Shown here: positions 8,850 through 20,472 of the stretch, in pieces
How positions within the stretch are numbered: position 1 is the first letter of the stretch
Layout of the letters: each line of letters opens with the position of its first letter
Assembly (NCBI GenBank): GCA_029261965.1
Contig: JAJDAH010000209.1
Location: 1 to 64,000, forward strand
Length of the DNA: 64,000 nucleotides
Direction of reading: 5' to 3'
Source of the DNA: Polyangiaceae bacterium
GTDB lineage: Bacteria; Myxococcota_A; Polyangia; Polyangiales; Polyangiaceae
Translations under genes and position numbers: made by a program
Notes under the pieces: model-generated
Databases searched by the model: none
Seen by the model: only the letters and a program-made list of their open reading frames with translations
Told to the model about the DNA's origin: nothing

Positions 8850-9713
8850 GTGATTGCTTCCGCCAAGTCTGAACGACCGGCCGGTGACCCGATACTCGTG
8901 GCCGGGATCCGACGAGTCGAGACCGAGCGCTACGCCGAAGGCGTGTCCAAAAAAGTGGACGACCGAATCGTCGTCGAGGAGCCGCTCGAAATCCGCATCG
9001 CGGGCGACCCCCTCGCCGTCACGATGCGTACACCGGGTCGCGACGAGGAGCTCGCCCTCGGATTCCTACTCGCCGAGGGCATCATCTCGTCGAAGAACGA
9101 TGTGGGCTCGGTGGCACACTGCGGGAAGGAAGAGAGCTTCGGCAACGTGATCGACGTCCTGCCAGCCCCCGGCACGACACTCGATATCGAAAGAACGAGT
9201 GCCACCCGACGCGGCACGCTCACCACCGCGGCCTGCGGCGTGTGCGGCCGCCAAAGCATCGACGACCTCGTCGCGCGCTGCCGAGCCATCGACGACGATA
9301 CACGCTTATCGAGAACCGTCATCAGCCAGCTGACCAGGGACCTCCGGCACCAGCAGCCGAACTTCGATCGAACCGGTGGACTTCACGCCGCGGGCTTGGC
9401 CGACACGCGCGGACGATTCCGATGCGTGCGCGAGGACGTCGGGCGACACAACGCCGTCGACAAGGTCGTCGGGCGACGACTACTCGACGACGAGCTCGCC
9501 ACCGCGGGCGACACCCTCGTCGTCAGTGGCCGAGCGAGCTTCGAAATCGTTCAGAAGGCGGTCGCTGCACGGATCCCCGTGGTCGTGAGCGTCTCCGCAC
9601 CCACGTCTCTCGCGGTCGAAACCGCTCGCAGGGCCCGTGTCACCCTCATCGGCTTCGCCCGAGACGGTGGTTTCAACGTTTACGCCGACGTGGACCGCCT
9701 GACGGCCCCCTGA
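8850..9713 (+). CDS. fdhD: Formate dehydrogenase accessory sulfurtransferase FdhD
   Basis: A 287-residue FdhD/NarQ protein from a GTG start. FdhD carries sulfur from IscS to bis-MGD so that FdhF-type enzymes become active. Visible features: the N-terminal EEPLEIRIAGDPLAVTMRTPG strand pair, GRDEELALGFLLAEGII, the catalytic CxxC at Cys129/Cys132 (AACGVCGRQS), LHAAGLAD, VREDVGRHNAVDKVVG, and SGRASFEIVQKAV. Length is usual for the family. The likely client is the FdhF/YdeP-type enzyme at 1926-4166, which lies in another transcription unit about 5 kb away. Confidence 0.95.
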   Translation: MIASAKSERPAGDPILVAGIRRVETERYAEGVSKKVDDRIVVEEPLEIRIAGDPLAVTMRTPGRDEELALGFLLAEGIISSKNDVGSVAHCGKEESFGNVIDVLPAPGTTLDIERTSATRRGTLTTAACGVCGRQSIDDLVARCRAIDDDTRLSRTVISQLTRDLRHQQPNFDRTGGLHAAGLADTRGRFRCVREDVGRHNAVDKVVGRRLLDDELATAGDTLVVSGRASFEIVQKAVAARIPVVVSVSAPTSLAVETARRARVTLIGFARDGGFNVYADVDRLTAP

Positions 9714-9825
9714 ACCGCGACCGGTTCCCGGCCGCCTCGATGGCCACCGCTCACCCGCGGCTTAGATCCTTTTCGCTCCGCGCCCGTCTCAGGGGGGCGC
9801 CGCGAGCGCTGATGGAGGACGAGCG

Positions 9826-10710
9826 ATGAATAGGCGGTGGTTTCTGGGGCTGGTAGGTGCGGCGGCGATCGGATTGCTCTTGGCACCAGCGCTGAGCGCT
9901 GAACCCGTCAGGAAGAAGAGTCGTCCGTGGAAGCCCCCGTCTCGGAGCCAGTTTTCAATCTCACTGGAAGACATGTCCGGGCGCTCCCTCCCCGTTTTTC
10001 ACCACCGGAGCCAGCGGTTCGTGCTCGGAAGCCATGGCGAGCGGTACGCGGTGCGCGTGCGCAACAACACGTCATCGCGCGTGGAAGCCGTCGTCAGCGT
10101 GGACGGCCGCGACGCGATCAGCGGACGGGTCGCGGATTTCGCCCGCGAACGCGGCTACGTCATTCCTGCGCACGGCTCGGTCCGAATCGACGGTTTCCGC
10201 CGGAACATGGAATCCGTCGCCGCTTTCCGCTTCACCGAGCCCGGCAACAGCTACTCCGCCCGCCGCGGCACGCCGCAAAACGTTGGAATCATCGGCGCAG
10301 CGTTTTTTCCAGAGATGCGTCGCCGCCCGGTGGCCGTGGCGGAGCCTCGTTCCGCTGGGCGGACCGAACGCGAATCGCGAAAGTCCCAACGCCGCCGCCC
10401 AGCGCCGGCAAAGTCGAAGAGCTCGAAAAAGCGCCGAACCGACGACACCGCAGAATCGAGTCCGCGGGGCGATCGCAAAAACAACATCGGCACCGAATAC
10501 GGGGAAACGCGGATGAGCCGCGTGGTGGGGGTCGCGTTTCAGCGAGCCAGCCGCACGCGGCCCGCGCGAGTCGTGACTGTGCGCTACGACGACGCCGAGG
10601 GGTTGCGCGCCCGGGGGATCCGGATCCGCCCGATGCACCGCCAACCGGTGGTTCGTCGCGACGAGCCGATGGCGTTTCCCAAGCGCCGTTTTGCCCCGCC
10701 GCCACGCTGA
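9826..10710 (+). CDS. Exported basic protein, paralogue of the next gene
   Basis: A 294-residue protein with an N-terminal signal sequence (MNRRWFLGLVGAAAIGLLLAPALSAEP). Residues ~43-163 form block A: FVLGSHGERYAVRVRNNTSSR, VVSVDGRDAISG, GYVIPAHGSVRIDGFR, AFRF, NVGIIGAAFF. A strongly basic, low-complexity linker follows (Arg/Lys/Ser-rich, ~165-220), then block B at ~222-266 (GTEYGETRMSRVVGVAFQ, DDAEGLRARGI). Both blocks recur in the neighbouring gene in reverse order. The family is unknown to me; the beta-rich block A suggests a surface or periplasmic binding domain. The two genes are 95 bp apart and same-strand, ending at the terminator at 11786. Confidence 0.65.
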   Translation: MNRRWFLGLVGAAAIGLLLAPALSAEPVRKKSRPWKPPSRSQFSISLEDMSGRSLPVFHHRSQRFVLGSHGERYAVRVRNNTSSRVEAVVSVDGRDAISGRVADFARERGYVIPAHGSVRIDGFRRNMESVAAFRFTEPGNSYSARRGTPQNVGIIGAAFFPEMRRRPVAVAEPRSAGRTERESRKSQRRRPAPAKSKSSKKRRTDDTAESSPRGDRKNNIGTEYGETRMSRVVGVAFQRASRTRPARVVTVRYDDAEGLRARGIRIRPMHRQPVVRRDEPMAFPKRRFAPPPR

Positions 10711-10805
10711 AAACGGGCTATTTTCGACTTTTTTGAGGCGCAGCTGTAAGGCGGCCCGCCGGGGCACGTTTTCTCCAGTGAAGGCACTCACCGGAGGAAA
10801 ACCCC

Positions 10806-11741
10806 ATGAAAACTCTAAACCTGCTCCTTGGCTCCCTGACCGTGTTCACCGTGGCCGTCGCCGGCTGCGCTGGCTCGAGCGGCTCGGCGTTGTCCGCCGA
10901 AGCGAAGAACCCCGGCGGCGCCCCCGTCGACGAGGTGGCCCAGCCGGGCTACGGCGGCGAGTCGTTCGATCAACCGGCGGCGACGGGCGCGCCTGCTCCG
11001 GCCGCCCCCGCGGCTGACGGAGACTTCGGAGAAAGCGAAGGGGGCGGCGCCGAGATGGTGCCTCGCCAAAGGAGAGAGGATCGTCGTGGGCTCGCGACGG
11101 TGTGGGGCGAGGCCCGGACTAGCCGTGTTTCGACGGCTCCATTCTTCCGGGAGGAACCGAGCCGGCCGTTCTCAGTCGCCAAGCTCTTCTACAACGATGC
11201 GACGGGCGCACGCTCGATGGCACGCCGCCGCGGGTTCGTGAGCGTCGACGACTCGACCTTCAGTGTCGCCGGCGGCGCGCTGACGGTGAGCGTGGTCGAC
11301 GGCAGTGGCCGCCCCTACGCCGCGTTTCGAGCGAGCTCGGGCAACTTCGTCGTCGGAGAGCACGGCGAGCGCTACGTCATCCACATCGAGAACCAAAGCA
11401 GCGTGCGCATGGAAGTCGTCGCGACGGTCGACGGACTCGACGTCATCGATGGCAAGGACGGATCCTTCGGCAAGCGCGGCTATGTTCTCGCTCCCTTCTC
11501 GACCCTCGACATCGACGGATTCCGCCAGAGCATGGATCGCGTCGCGTCGTTCCGGTTCGGTGAAGTGGAAAACTCCTACGCCGCCCGCAAGGGCAAGGCG
11601 CGAAACGTGGGCGTCATCGGCATCGCGTTCTTCCAAGAACGAGGCTCGTCGGTCCCGATTGCTCGTCGGGACGTGCGTCGCCGCGAAACCGCCGACCCGT
11701 TCCCGGCGCGATTCGCTCGGCCCCCGATGCACCACCACTGA
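10806..11741 (+). CDS. Lipoprotein, paralogue of the previous gene with swapped blocks
   Basis: A 311-residue protein. A GGAGG site lies at 10793-10797, 8 bp before the ATG. The signal peptide ends in lipobox VAVAGC (Cys21), followed by an Ala/Gly/Pro-rich linker to about residue 90. Block B is at ~96-144 (ATVWGEARTSRV, FYNDATGARSMARRRGF) and block A at ~157-278 (GNFVVGEHGERYVIHIENQSSVR, ATVDGLDVIDGK, GYVLAPFSTLDIDGFR, NVGVIGIAFF). It is clearly homologous to the upstream gene in both blocks. The C-terminus is His-rich (MHHH). Being a lipoprotein, it is probably membrane-anchored while its paralogue is soluble. Function unknown. Confidence 0.7.
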   Translation: MKTLNLLLGSLTVFTVAVAGCAGSSGSALSAEAKNPGGAPVDEVAQPGYGGESFDQPAATGAPAPAAPAADGDFGESEGGGAEMVPRQRREDRRGLATVWGEARTSRVSTAPFFREEPSRPFSVAKLFYNDATGARSMARRRGFVSVDDSTFSVAGGALTVSVVDGSGRPYAAFRASSGNFVVGEHGERYVIHIENQSSVRMEVVATVDGLDVIDGKDGSFGKRGYVLAPFSTLDIDGFRQSMDRVASFRFGEVENSYAARKGKARNVGVIGIAFFQERGSSVPIARRDVRRRETADPFPARFARPPMHHH

Positions 11742-11785
11742 GCAATCGACGCCAAAGACCTCCGCTAGGGTCCTTCACCTAGCCA

Positions 11786-11819
11786 GACGCCCGGCACTTC
11801 TGCCGGGCGTCACCTTTTT
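11786..11819 (+). terminator. Rho-independent terminator
   Basis: A perfect 11-bp stem (GACGCCCGGCA at 11786-11796 against TGCCGGGCGTC at 11801-11811) with a CTTC loop is followed by ACC and five Ts (11815-11819). The T tract is on the + side only, so it ends the two-paralogue unit and not the convergent amidase gene. Confidence 0.88.
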
Positions 11820-11846
11820 GTCTCGAGGCTGACGACTCGCCTGTCG

Positions 11847-13277
11847 TCAGGCGTGAATCTTCGGACGTCGTCCCACCCACGGAGCCGCGGCCTCGAGCTG
11901 CGCCGACAGCCGAAACAGGGTCGCCTCGTCGCCGAAACGAGCCACGAGCTGGGTGCCGACGGGCAGGCCTGAGGGGGTCTCGAACAGTGGAACGCTCGCG
12001 GCCGGCTGACCGGTGACGTTGTAGAGCGCAGTGAACGACGCGAACATTCCGGCGCGAAAGAATCCCATGAGTGGCTGCTCGGGCGGCGAGTCGAACGTGC
12101 CGAGCGGCACCGGGGGCTCGCCGAGGGTGGGAGTGACGAGCACGTCGTACTTTTCGAAAAACTCGGCGACTTGGCGGGTGATCCGCTGAAGGTGCGCGAC
12201 CGCACGAAGGTACTCGTGGGCACCGTATCGCATGCCCATTTCGACCAACGCCCAGGTCAACGGCTCGACGTCCCCTGCCTTTGGTGGTCGTCCGTGCGCT
12301 TTGTCCGCCGCGGCATGCACGCCCATCGCCACACCCGACGACCAGAGCGTCACGAAAGCCTCGGTCAAGACGTAGGGCTCGCCAACGGGTGGCGATGCCT
12401 CTTCGACCTGGTGACCAAGCTCCTCGCAGAGCGCAACCGACTTGTTGCACGCTTCGATGCAGTCCTCGTGAACCGGAGCGCCGCTCGGCGTCTGATTGGT
12501 GAACGCGATTCTGAGCTTGCCCGGAGCTGTGTTGACCTCGTCGGCGAAGGGGCGCGCCTGGTGCGGCGGTGGATAGGGATCGCCGTGAACGTATCCCGCG
12601 GTAGCATCGAGCAGGATCGCGCTGTCTCGCACGGATCGAGTCACCGCGTGCTCGGCAGCGATCCCATTTCTGCTGTCTCCCACCTCCGGTCCCATCGAAT
12701 TGCGCGCGCGCGTGGGCTTGAGGCCAAACAGACCGCAGCAAGCTGCGGGGATGCGAATCGACCCGCCACCATCGTTGGCGTGGGCAAACGGCACGAGCCC
12801 CGCAGCCACCGCCGCCGCGGATCCCCCGCTCGAGCCCCCGGTCGTAAGCTCTGGATTCCAGGGGTTACGGCACTTGCCGAAGAGAGCGGGCTCCGTCGTC
12901 GGCAAGATGCCAATCTCCGGGGTGTTCGTTCTGCCGACGATCACGAGACCGGCACGCTTGTGTCGCTTGACCAACTCGGCATCTTCGGTCGCCACGTAGT
13001 TTTCCAGGAGCTTCATGCCGCCGGTGTGTCGAACCCCCGCGTACGCGGCGAGCAAGTCTTTGAGCAGGAATGGCACTCCCCGAAATGGCCCGTCCGGCAG
13101 CTCCTTTTTGGCCACTTCGCGAGCAAGCTCGTACATCGGGGTCACGACGGCGTTGAGCTCGGGGTCGACGCGCTCGATGCGCTCAATGGCGGCTTCGACG
13201 AGCTCGATCGGCTGCAGCTCGCCCTTCTTTACGAGCTCGGCCTGTGCAGTCGCGTCGAGGGTAGAAAGATCAGTCAT
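11847..13277 (-). CDS. Amidase signature family hydrolase
   Basis: A 476-residue enzyme of the amidase signature (AS) family. The Ser-Ser-Lys triad can be placed: Lys73 ([10 protein letters not shown]), cis-Ser149 ([12 protein letters not shown]) and nucleophile Ser173 ([10 protein letters not shown]). The spacing matches fatty-acid amide hydrolase and GatA-type enzymes. No gatB or gatC is nearby, so a catabolic or detoxifying amidase is likelier than a tRNA amidotransferase subunit. The N-terminus ([31 protein letters not shown]) is the usual family helix. Single gene, convergent with the upstream paralogue unit. Confidence 0.9.
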   Translation of the reverse strand: MTDLSTLDATAQAELVKKGELQPIELVEAAIERIERVDPELNAVVTPMYELAREVAKKELPDGPFRGVPFLLKDLLAAYAGVRHTGGMKLLENYVATEDAELVKRHKRAGLVIVGRTNTPEIGILPTTEPALFGKCRNPWNPELTTGGSSGGSAAAVAAGLVPFAHANDGGGSIRIPAACCGLFGLKPTRARNSMGPEVGDSRNGIAAEHAVTRSVRDSAILLDATAGYVHGDPYPPPHQARPFADEVNTAPGKLRIAFTNQTPSGAPVHEDCIEACNKSVALCEELGHQVEEASPPVGEPYVLTEAFVTLWSSGVAMGVHAAADKAHGRPPKAGDVEPLTWALVEMGMRYGAHEYLRAVAHLQRITRQVAEFFEKYDVLVTPTLGEPPVPLGTFDSPPEQPLMGFFRAGMFASFTALYNVTGQPAASVPLFETPSGLPVGTQLVARFGDEATLFRLSAQLEAAAPWVGRRPKIHA

Positions 13278-13352
13278 GGGGGCCTTTCAGGAGAGGACGC
13301 ATTCTAACTTCTGAGTGGCGACTCGTGGCCAGTCGCGGCAGGATGGTCGTCC

Positions 13353-13853
13353 GTGCGGCGCTTCTCGACAATCCTGGGTTTCTCGGCGGCCGTCTATGCG
13401 GCGGGATGCGGCGGCGGGAGCGCGTCTCGCGGGGGCGATTGTGCCGAGTGCGACGTGCCGAACGGCCGGAGCAGCCTCGAGGCGTTTCTCGATCGAGCAG
13501 AACACCGAGGCTTCGCCAAGGAGAGCGGCCCACATCCGTCGGCTGGCCCGCACTTTGGCGACGTGGTCGCTTACGTCAGTCCGAAGCTCGAAGAGTCACT
13601 CGCCGGAGGGAATACGACGCACCCCGTCGGCGCCGGTGCGGTCAAGGAGCTGTTCGGCCGCGGCGGTGGCACCGAGCCCATCGGCTACACGGTCTACGTC
13701 AAGGTACGACAAGGGGCGGGTGCCGAGTCCTACTACTGGTACGAGCGCTTCGACGGGAACCAGTTCGCCAACGGTGTGGCCGAGGGGGTCTGCGTCGGGT
13801 GCCATTCCGGCGGCGAAGACGAGGTGGTGCTCTCGCCATATCCGCTCGAGTAG
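13353..13853 (+). CDS. Haem-binding lipoprotein, cytochrome P460-like
   Basis: A 166-residue protein from a GTG start. The signal sequence ends in a lipobox (YAAGC, Cys19), so it is probably a lipoprotein. The mature domain has beta-strands GYTVYVKVRQGAGAESYYWYERF and ends with a c-type haem motif CVGCH in the segment EGVCVGCHSGGEDEVVLSP. Cytochrome P460 and related proteins show the same order: a beta domain rich in aromatic residues, then a C-terminal CxxCH. P460 enzymes act on hydroxylamine or NO, but whether the defining Lys-haem cross-link exists here cannot be judged. It is divergent from the amidase gene. Confidence 0.6.
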   Translation: MRRFSTILGFSAAVYAAGCGGGSASRGGDCAECDVPNGRSSLEAFLDRAEHRGFAKESGPHPSAGPHFGDVVAYVSPKLEESLAGGNTTHPVGAGAVKELFGRGGGTEPIGYTVYVKVRQGAGAESYYWYERFDGNQFANGVAEGVCVGCHSGGEDEVVLSPYPLE

Positions 13854-13877
13854 CCAACGGTCAGTCTGAGAGACTGC

Positions 13878-16073
13878 TTACTTCTGTTCTCGGTACTTGT
13901 CGCGACGCCAGATCTCCGTCTTGTCGTGGCGAAGGTCTCCGCGCTCGTAGCCGACGAAGATGTCGATTTCGCCGTCGCGAGTCAGCTCGATCGGTAGTGC
14001 CACCCTCTGGTAGGGCGCGTCGGGCTCGTGCTTCTCGTTCTGGCACCGGATCGCCCGCTCCTTCGCATTCGACGCTCCGGCACGGACCGTTCCGATGCGA
14101 ATGTTCTGTGCCACGTCGCAGCCCCAGTCGATGAAAAACACCGCGACGTATTCCCCCTTGGGAAACACCGGGCCAGGGCCCACCGTCAGGCGCTTCTTCG
14201 GAACGAGCTCGTTGAGCCATGGCTCGACCGCGCGGATCCGCCCGCCAGACGCCGCCGAGTCGTTCGCGAGCGATCCGCTGATCGAGGTGCCCATGAACTC
14301 GGCTTCGAAGGTGACCGGGCCGCGCTCGAGAATGTCTGCGATCGCATTGCTTGCGAATGGGGGGTGAAGGATGTCGCCGACAAAAACCGCGACGCCTGGT
14401 CCCCGCGTCGCCGAAATTCCCGGCACGGGTCTCAGCTCGTTTGGAATGCTGATCAGCTCGACGCGGGCATCGTACTGTTTTCGGTCTTGAGTCTTGGGGT
14501 CCCAAGGCTGCCCGCTCATCTTCGCGTGCGTGCCGAAGTAGGTCGTTCGTTCGTAGTGTTTCGGGTGCCACGAGCGATCGACCGAGACCCGGGTCGCGCC
14601 GGATTGACCCACCACCCCCATCATGAGCGACATGCGCGTCGGGCCCTCGCGGAATTCGCGGTGGCGAGCCACCCCGAGAGCGAGCGCCCCCGACACGAAC
14701 ACCAGAGTCGAAAGAAGCGAGTAACGGAGACTCTTCGACTCCACGAACGGCTTTCCACGAGCCACGACGAGACCAATCAATGGAACGACCACGGCGACGA
14801 CGACGAGATTGACCTGCGAAAGCGACTCGTGACAGGCATCGACAGCCGCGGACAAGAGCACCGCCGTGCCCAGACCGACATGCACGACCTCCCAAAGTGT
14901 GGGTTCCGCCTTTTCGGCTTTCACCCAGACCCAGACATACCGAAACGCCGAAGACACGAGCCACCCGATGCCGGCCATGAAAATCGGCGCGAACGTGAAG
15001 TGATACCAAGCGATCGTCGTACTGCTCACATTCTCGAGCACGAGCGTCAGCGTCAGAAGTGCACCGGGGAGGAGCCAGACTCCGCTTGGCGTCTCGCGCG
15101 CTTCCCGAGAACGTCGGGAAACCCGCGCCACCAACAGCACTAGGCCGATGGCTCCGAGCTCCCACCGAAACGGAGCACAGATTTCAGTGACCGAATCCGC
15201 GACGCGATTCAAGTGGCGGTAGTGCAGAATGCCGTCGAAACCAGAAATTCGTGTCGCGATGCTGTGGTCGAACATCACGTCGAGCAGCTTCTGACCGAGC
15301 TCTTTGTAGGCGAGGTAAAACCACGCCCCGCCGACACCGATCGGAATGAGCGACGCAATCGACAACCTGAGAAAGACACGCAAAAGCCCGTCGTAGTAGA
15401 TGCGTACGAGCTCGAACACGACGATCGGAATGGCGGCGTAGGCGACGGCAAGCTGCTTCGTCATGAACCCGAAGGCGAGGCAGACGCCGGACCCCACGGT
15501 CCACGCGTAGGTCCAGCGCGATCTCGATTCGATCGCCATGGCGTGCAGTAGGAGGGCGGCGATCACGAACGCGCCGAGCATGGCGTCGATCGTGGCGCGG
15601 CGCCCCCAAATCATCGTGGCGCCACACACGGAAAACGAGATGCCCCACGCGAGCCCGAGCCAAGGACCGAGTTTTTCGCCGCCGATGCGGCAGCCCCAGG
15701 CGAAACACGCGAGCACCAAGAGAAACGTGGACAGAGCAAAAGGAAAACGAAGCGACCACATCGACGCGCCAAAGAGAGTGTGGCTGCCAGCGACTGCCCA
15801 AAGCGACAGCGGGGGCTTCGAGAACTTCGGCAGGCCGCCGAACGCGCCCTTCTCGTTCACCGCGTAGAGGTACTGCTTGTACGTCAGCATGTGCTGCGCC
15901 TTGTGGCCGTACAAACCCTCGTCGTAGATCTCGAGCGCGCCGCCGGAGAGGTTGTAGAAAACCGCAGGAACCGCCACAGCCAGTAGCAGCGCCAGGGCCA
16001 CGAGAAGCGGGCCCCGGCGGCGGGAAGCACCCGTCTTTTCGCCAGCGTCCGCCCGCCCGTGAGGCTCACTCAT
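13878..16073 (-). CDS. GT39/ArnT-like membrane glycosyltransferase
   Basis: About 731 residues when started at 16073, where an AAGGGG ribosome-binding site lies upstream; the longer frame to 16208 adds an atypical N-terminus. It is a polytopic protein of the PMT/ArnT class (GT39/GT83 fold), which moves a sugar from a polyprenyl-phosphate donor onto lipid or protein at the outer face of the inner membrane. The first periplasmic loop holds the acidic motif EIYDEGLYGHKAQHML, followed by KFSKPPLSLWAVAGSHTLFG (the typical 'KPP' substrate segment) and ~10 hydrophobic helices. A soluble C-terminal domain of about 280 residues follows. Acceptor unknown. Confidence 0.82.
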   Translation of the reverse strand: MSEPHGRADAGEKTGASRRRGPLLVALALLLAVAVPAVFYNLSGGALEIYDEGLYGHKAQHMLTYKQYLYAVNEKGAFGGLPKFSKPPLSLWAVAGSHTLFGASMWSLRFPFALSTFLLVLACFAWGCRIGGEKLGPWLGLAWGISFSVCGATMIWGRRATIDAMLGAFVIAALLLHAMAIESRSRWTYAWTVGSGVCLAFGFMTKQLAVAYAAIPIVVFELVRIYYDGLLRVFLRLSIASLIPIGVGGAWFYLAYKELGQKLLDVMFDHSIATRISGFDGILHYRHLNRVADSVTEICAPFRWELGAIGLVLLVARVSRRSREARETPSGVWLLPGALLTLTLVLENVSSTTIAWYHFTFAPIFMAGIGWLVSSAFRYVWVWVKAEKAEPTLWEVVHVGLGTAVLLSAAVDACHESLSQVNLVVVAVVVPLIGLVVARGKPFVESKSLRYSLLSTLVFVSGALALGVARHREFREGPTRMSLMMGVVGQSGATRVSVDRSWHPKHYERTTYFGTHAKMSGQPWDPKTQDRKQYDARVELISIPNELRPVPGISATRGPGVAVFVGDILHPPFASNAIADILERGPVTFEAEFMGTSISGSLANDSAASGGRIRAVEPWLNELVPKKRLTVGPGPVFPKGEYVAVFFIDWGCDVAQNIRIGTVRAGASNAKERAIRCQNEKHEPDAPYQRVALPIELTRDGEIDIFVGYERGDLRHDKTEIWRRDKYREQK

Positions 16074-16099
16074 CGGGCCCCTTCTTGCCCGACGACTGA

Positions 16100-18463
<2,364 letters not shown>

Positions 18464-18484
18464 CGCGAGAACCGCGCCCCGATA

Positions 18485-20269
18485 TCAGCGTCGAGCTTTC
18501 TTCTGAAGCGGCGTGGTTGGCGCTTCGGCAATCACCAGCTCGACGTCTTCGAGGGTGAACGGCTTGTCGAGGCGACGATTCGGCAAGCCGTCGAGGAACT
18601 CACGCGTACGGTCGTCGAAGGTACCGCCGGTCATGAACACGATGCTTCGCTCCACGCCCGGCACCGCGGCTCGAGCTCGCAGGTACACGTCGGGACCAGT
18701 CAAGTCGGGCATCATCACGTCGCAAAATATGACGTCGAATCGCGCTCCTCCTTCGAGCAAGCGCAAGGCTTCCCGGCCGTCACCCACGGCGGTGACGTCG
18801 TGCCCTCCGAGCGTTCGAGCGAGGGCTTTGCGCACCATCGAGTCGTCATCGATGATGAGCACACGGGATCGGCGTTTCTTGATGACTCCGGAAAAGTGTC
18901 CTTCGGGCGGTTCGCTCGCCGCCCGCCGCTCGGACGCCGGAAGGCTCACCGAGACGGAGGTGCCCTTGCCCAAGGCGCTCTCGATTTTCAGCTGCCCTCC
19001 GTAGGACTCGACCAGGTTTCGGCAAACGCTCAACCCCAGCCCCGTACCGATGCCGACGGGCTTGGTCGTGAAGAACGGCTCGGTCACGCGCTCGAGAACC
19101 GCCGGTGCAATGCCGAGCCCCGTGTCCGTCACCGTGGCCATGACCACGCCGTCGTCTTGAGTCAGGGAAACGCGGATCTCATGCTCCTGGTCGTCGTCGG
19201 GCAGCGCTTGAGCGGCGTTGACGACGAGGTTCAGAAACACTTGAACGAGTCGCGGCTCGTCGGCGAGCACCACCGGATCGCCAGAATAGTCTCGCGTGAT
19301 CCGGACGAGCTGCCGGATCTGATTTTTCGCCATTTTCAGCGCAGTCTCCACGACCTTCGTGAGCTCGACGGGTTGCACGACCTCGCGCGCAGGTCTTGCG
19401 AACGTGTTGAGATCCCTGATGATGCCCTTCATGCGCCGAGCGCCCTCGTGGGCGTCCTCGATCGCTTCGCGCAGGACTGCGCTCCTTTCGCGCCCTTCGA
19501 GCGCCGATTCCAAATAGGCGAGGTTGGAAATCACGTAGGCCAGCGGGTTGTTGAGCTCGTGCGCCACACCGGCCGCCAACTGACCAACAGATGCCATGCG
19601 GTCCGCGCGCAGCAAACGGGCTTCCTCTCGGGCCTCCGCGCGGTCGGTTTCGGCGCGGGCACGCTCGCCATCGCTTTCCGCCCGGGCTCTGTTTGCGGCA
19701 TCCTTCACGGATTCGTAGGCGGCACTCATACAAAAAACGGCGAGGATGAACAGAATCGGGCTCGCGTAGTCGATGATTCGCCGCTCTTCCGCAAGCCGTT
19801 GCACGACCCAGCCCTGGCGGTCGACTAGGGCGAACGCAACGGCATTGAGGAGAGTGACACCCGTCCAGAACATGCCTGAGCGCCATCCCGCGATGAGCAG
19901 TGAAACCATGGGGACCGCCGCGCTGGCCACGACGGCAGAAATGCCGAATCCTCGCGCTCCGTAGGCGGCAGTGGCGAGCGCGCTGAACCACAGGGCGCCG
20001 CCATAGTTGCCGACGAGCGTCAGTGAAGCGGTCTTCCGAAGCAACACCGGCGCGAGAAAACCGGCAGCAACCATCATCGAGGCGATCGCTCCTTCGAGCC
20101 ACGCCCCAGAGGCCAGGGTGCCAAAAGCCCAGGTCCCGGCGATCACGATGCCGACACCGGTCAGCGCCAACGTCAGCTCCGCGCGGCGCTTCAGATCGGA
20201 ATCTTTCCGTAGGGACTCGGGAACGTAGCGGCGCTGAATCCACTGCCAGATCGAAACGAGCGTGTTCAT
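18485..20269 (-). CDS. Hybrid sensor histidine kinase with C-terminal receiver
   Basis: About 594 residues from ATG 20269. The N-terminal third has roughly six hydrophobic segments (to ~185) with no recognisable sensor motif. A coiled coil follows (ANRARAESDGERARAETDRAEAREEARLLRADR, ~192-224). Next are the dimerisation/phosphoacceptor domain with His237 (AAGVAHELNNPL) and the HATPase_c domain with N box (NLVVNAAQAL, ~348), G1 DTGLGIA (382-388) and G2 GTGLGLS (408-414). The receiver domain starts at ~469 (VLIIDDDSMVRKAL), with phospho-acceptor Asp517 in FCDVMMPD. There is no output domain, so the signal must pass to another response regulator or phosphotransfer protein; none lies adjacent. Confidence 0.9.
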   Translation of the reverse strand: MNTLVSIWQWIQRRYVPESLRKDSDLKRRAELTLALTGVGIVIAGTWAFGTLASGAWLEGAIASMMVAAGFLAPVLLRKTASLTLVGNYGGALWFSALATAAYGARGFGISAVVASAAVPMVSLLIAGWRSGMFWTGVTLLNAVAFALVDRQGWVVQRLAEERRIIDYASPILFILAVFCMSAAYESVKDAANRARAESDGERARAETDRAEAREEARLLRADRMASVGQLAAGVAHELNNPLAYVISNLAYLESALEGRERSAVLREAIEDAHEGARRMKGIIRDLNTFARPAREVVQPVELTKVVETALKMAKNQIRQLVRITRDYSGDPVVLADEPRLVQVFLNLVVNAAQALPDDDQEHEIRVSLTQDDGVVMATVTDTGLGIAPAVLERVTEPFFTTKPVGIGTGLGLSVCRNLVESYGGQLKIESALGKGTSVSVSLPASERRAASEPPEGHFSGVIKKRRSRVLIIDDDSMVRKALARTLGGHDVTAVGDGREALRLLEGGARFDVIFCDVMMPDLTGPDVYLRARAAVPGVERSIVFMTGGTFDDRTREFLDGLPNRRLDKPFTLEDVELVIAEAPTTPLQKKARR

Positions 20270-20472
20270 CGGTGCACGAGGAGGACGCGCACTTGGGGAG
20301 CACGCCCCCACAAACAGGATTCAGCGAATTTGCGGAATTTGCAATCGAGGTTTCCCCCTCCGCAAAGCTCGGTACGGGGTTCTACGGACCGGCACCGGGC
20401 TGGGATGGAGAACGACGGCGCCGCCAGTGATGACGGACCGTCGCCCGATGGCGGACGGCCACTCGAGGCCGG

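Noticed and set aside
13862-13876. A hairpin CAGTCT-GAG-AGACTG between convergent stops as a terminator
   Set aside because: The stem is short and neither strand has a U-tract after it.
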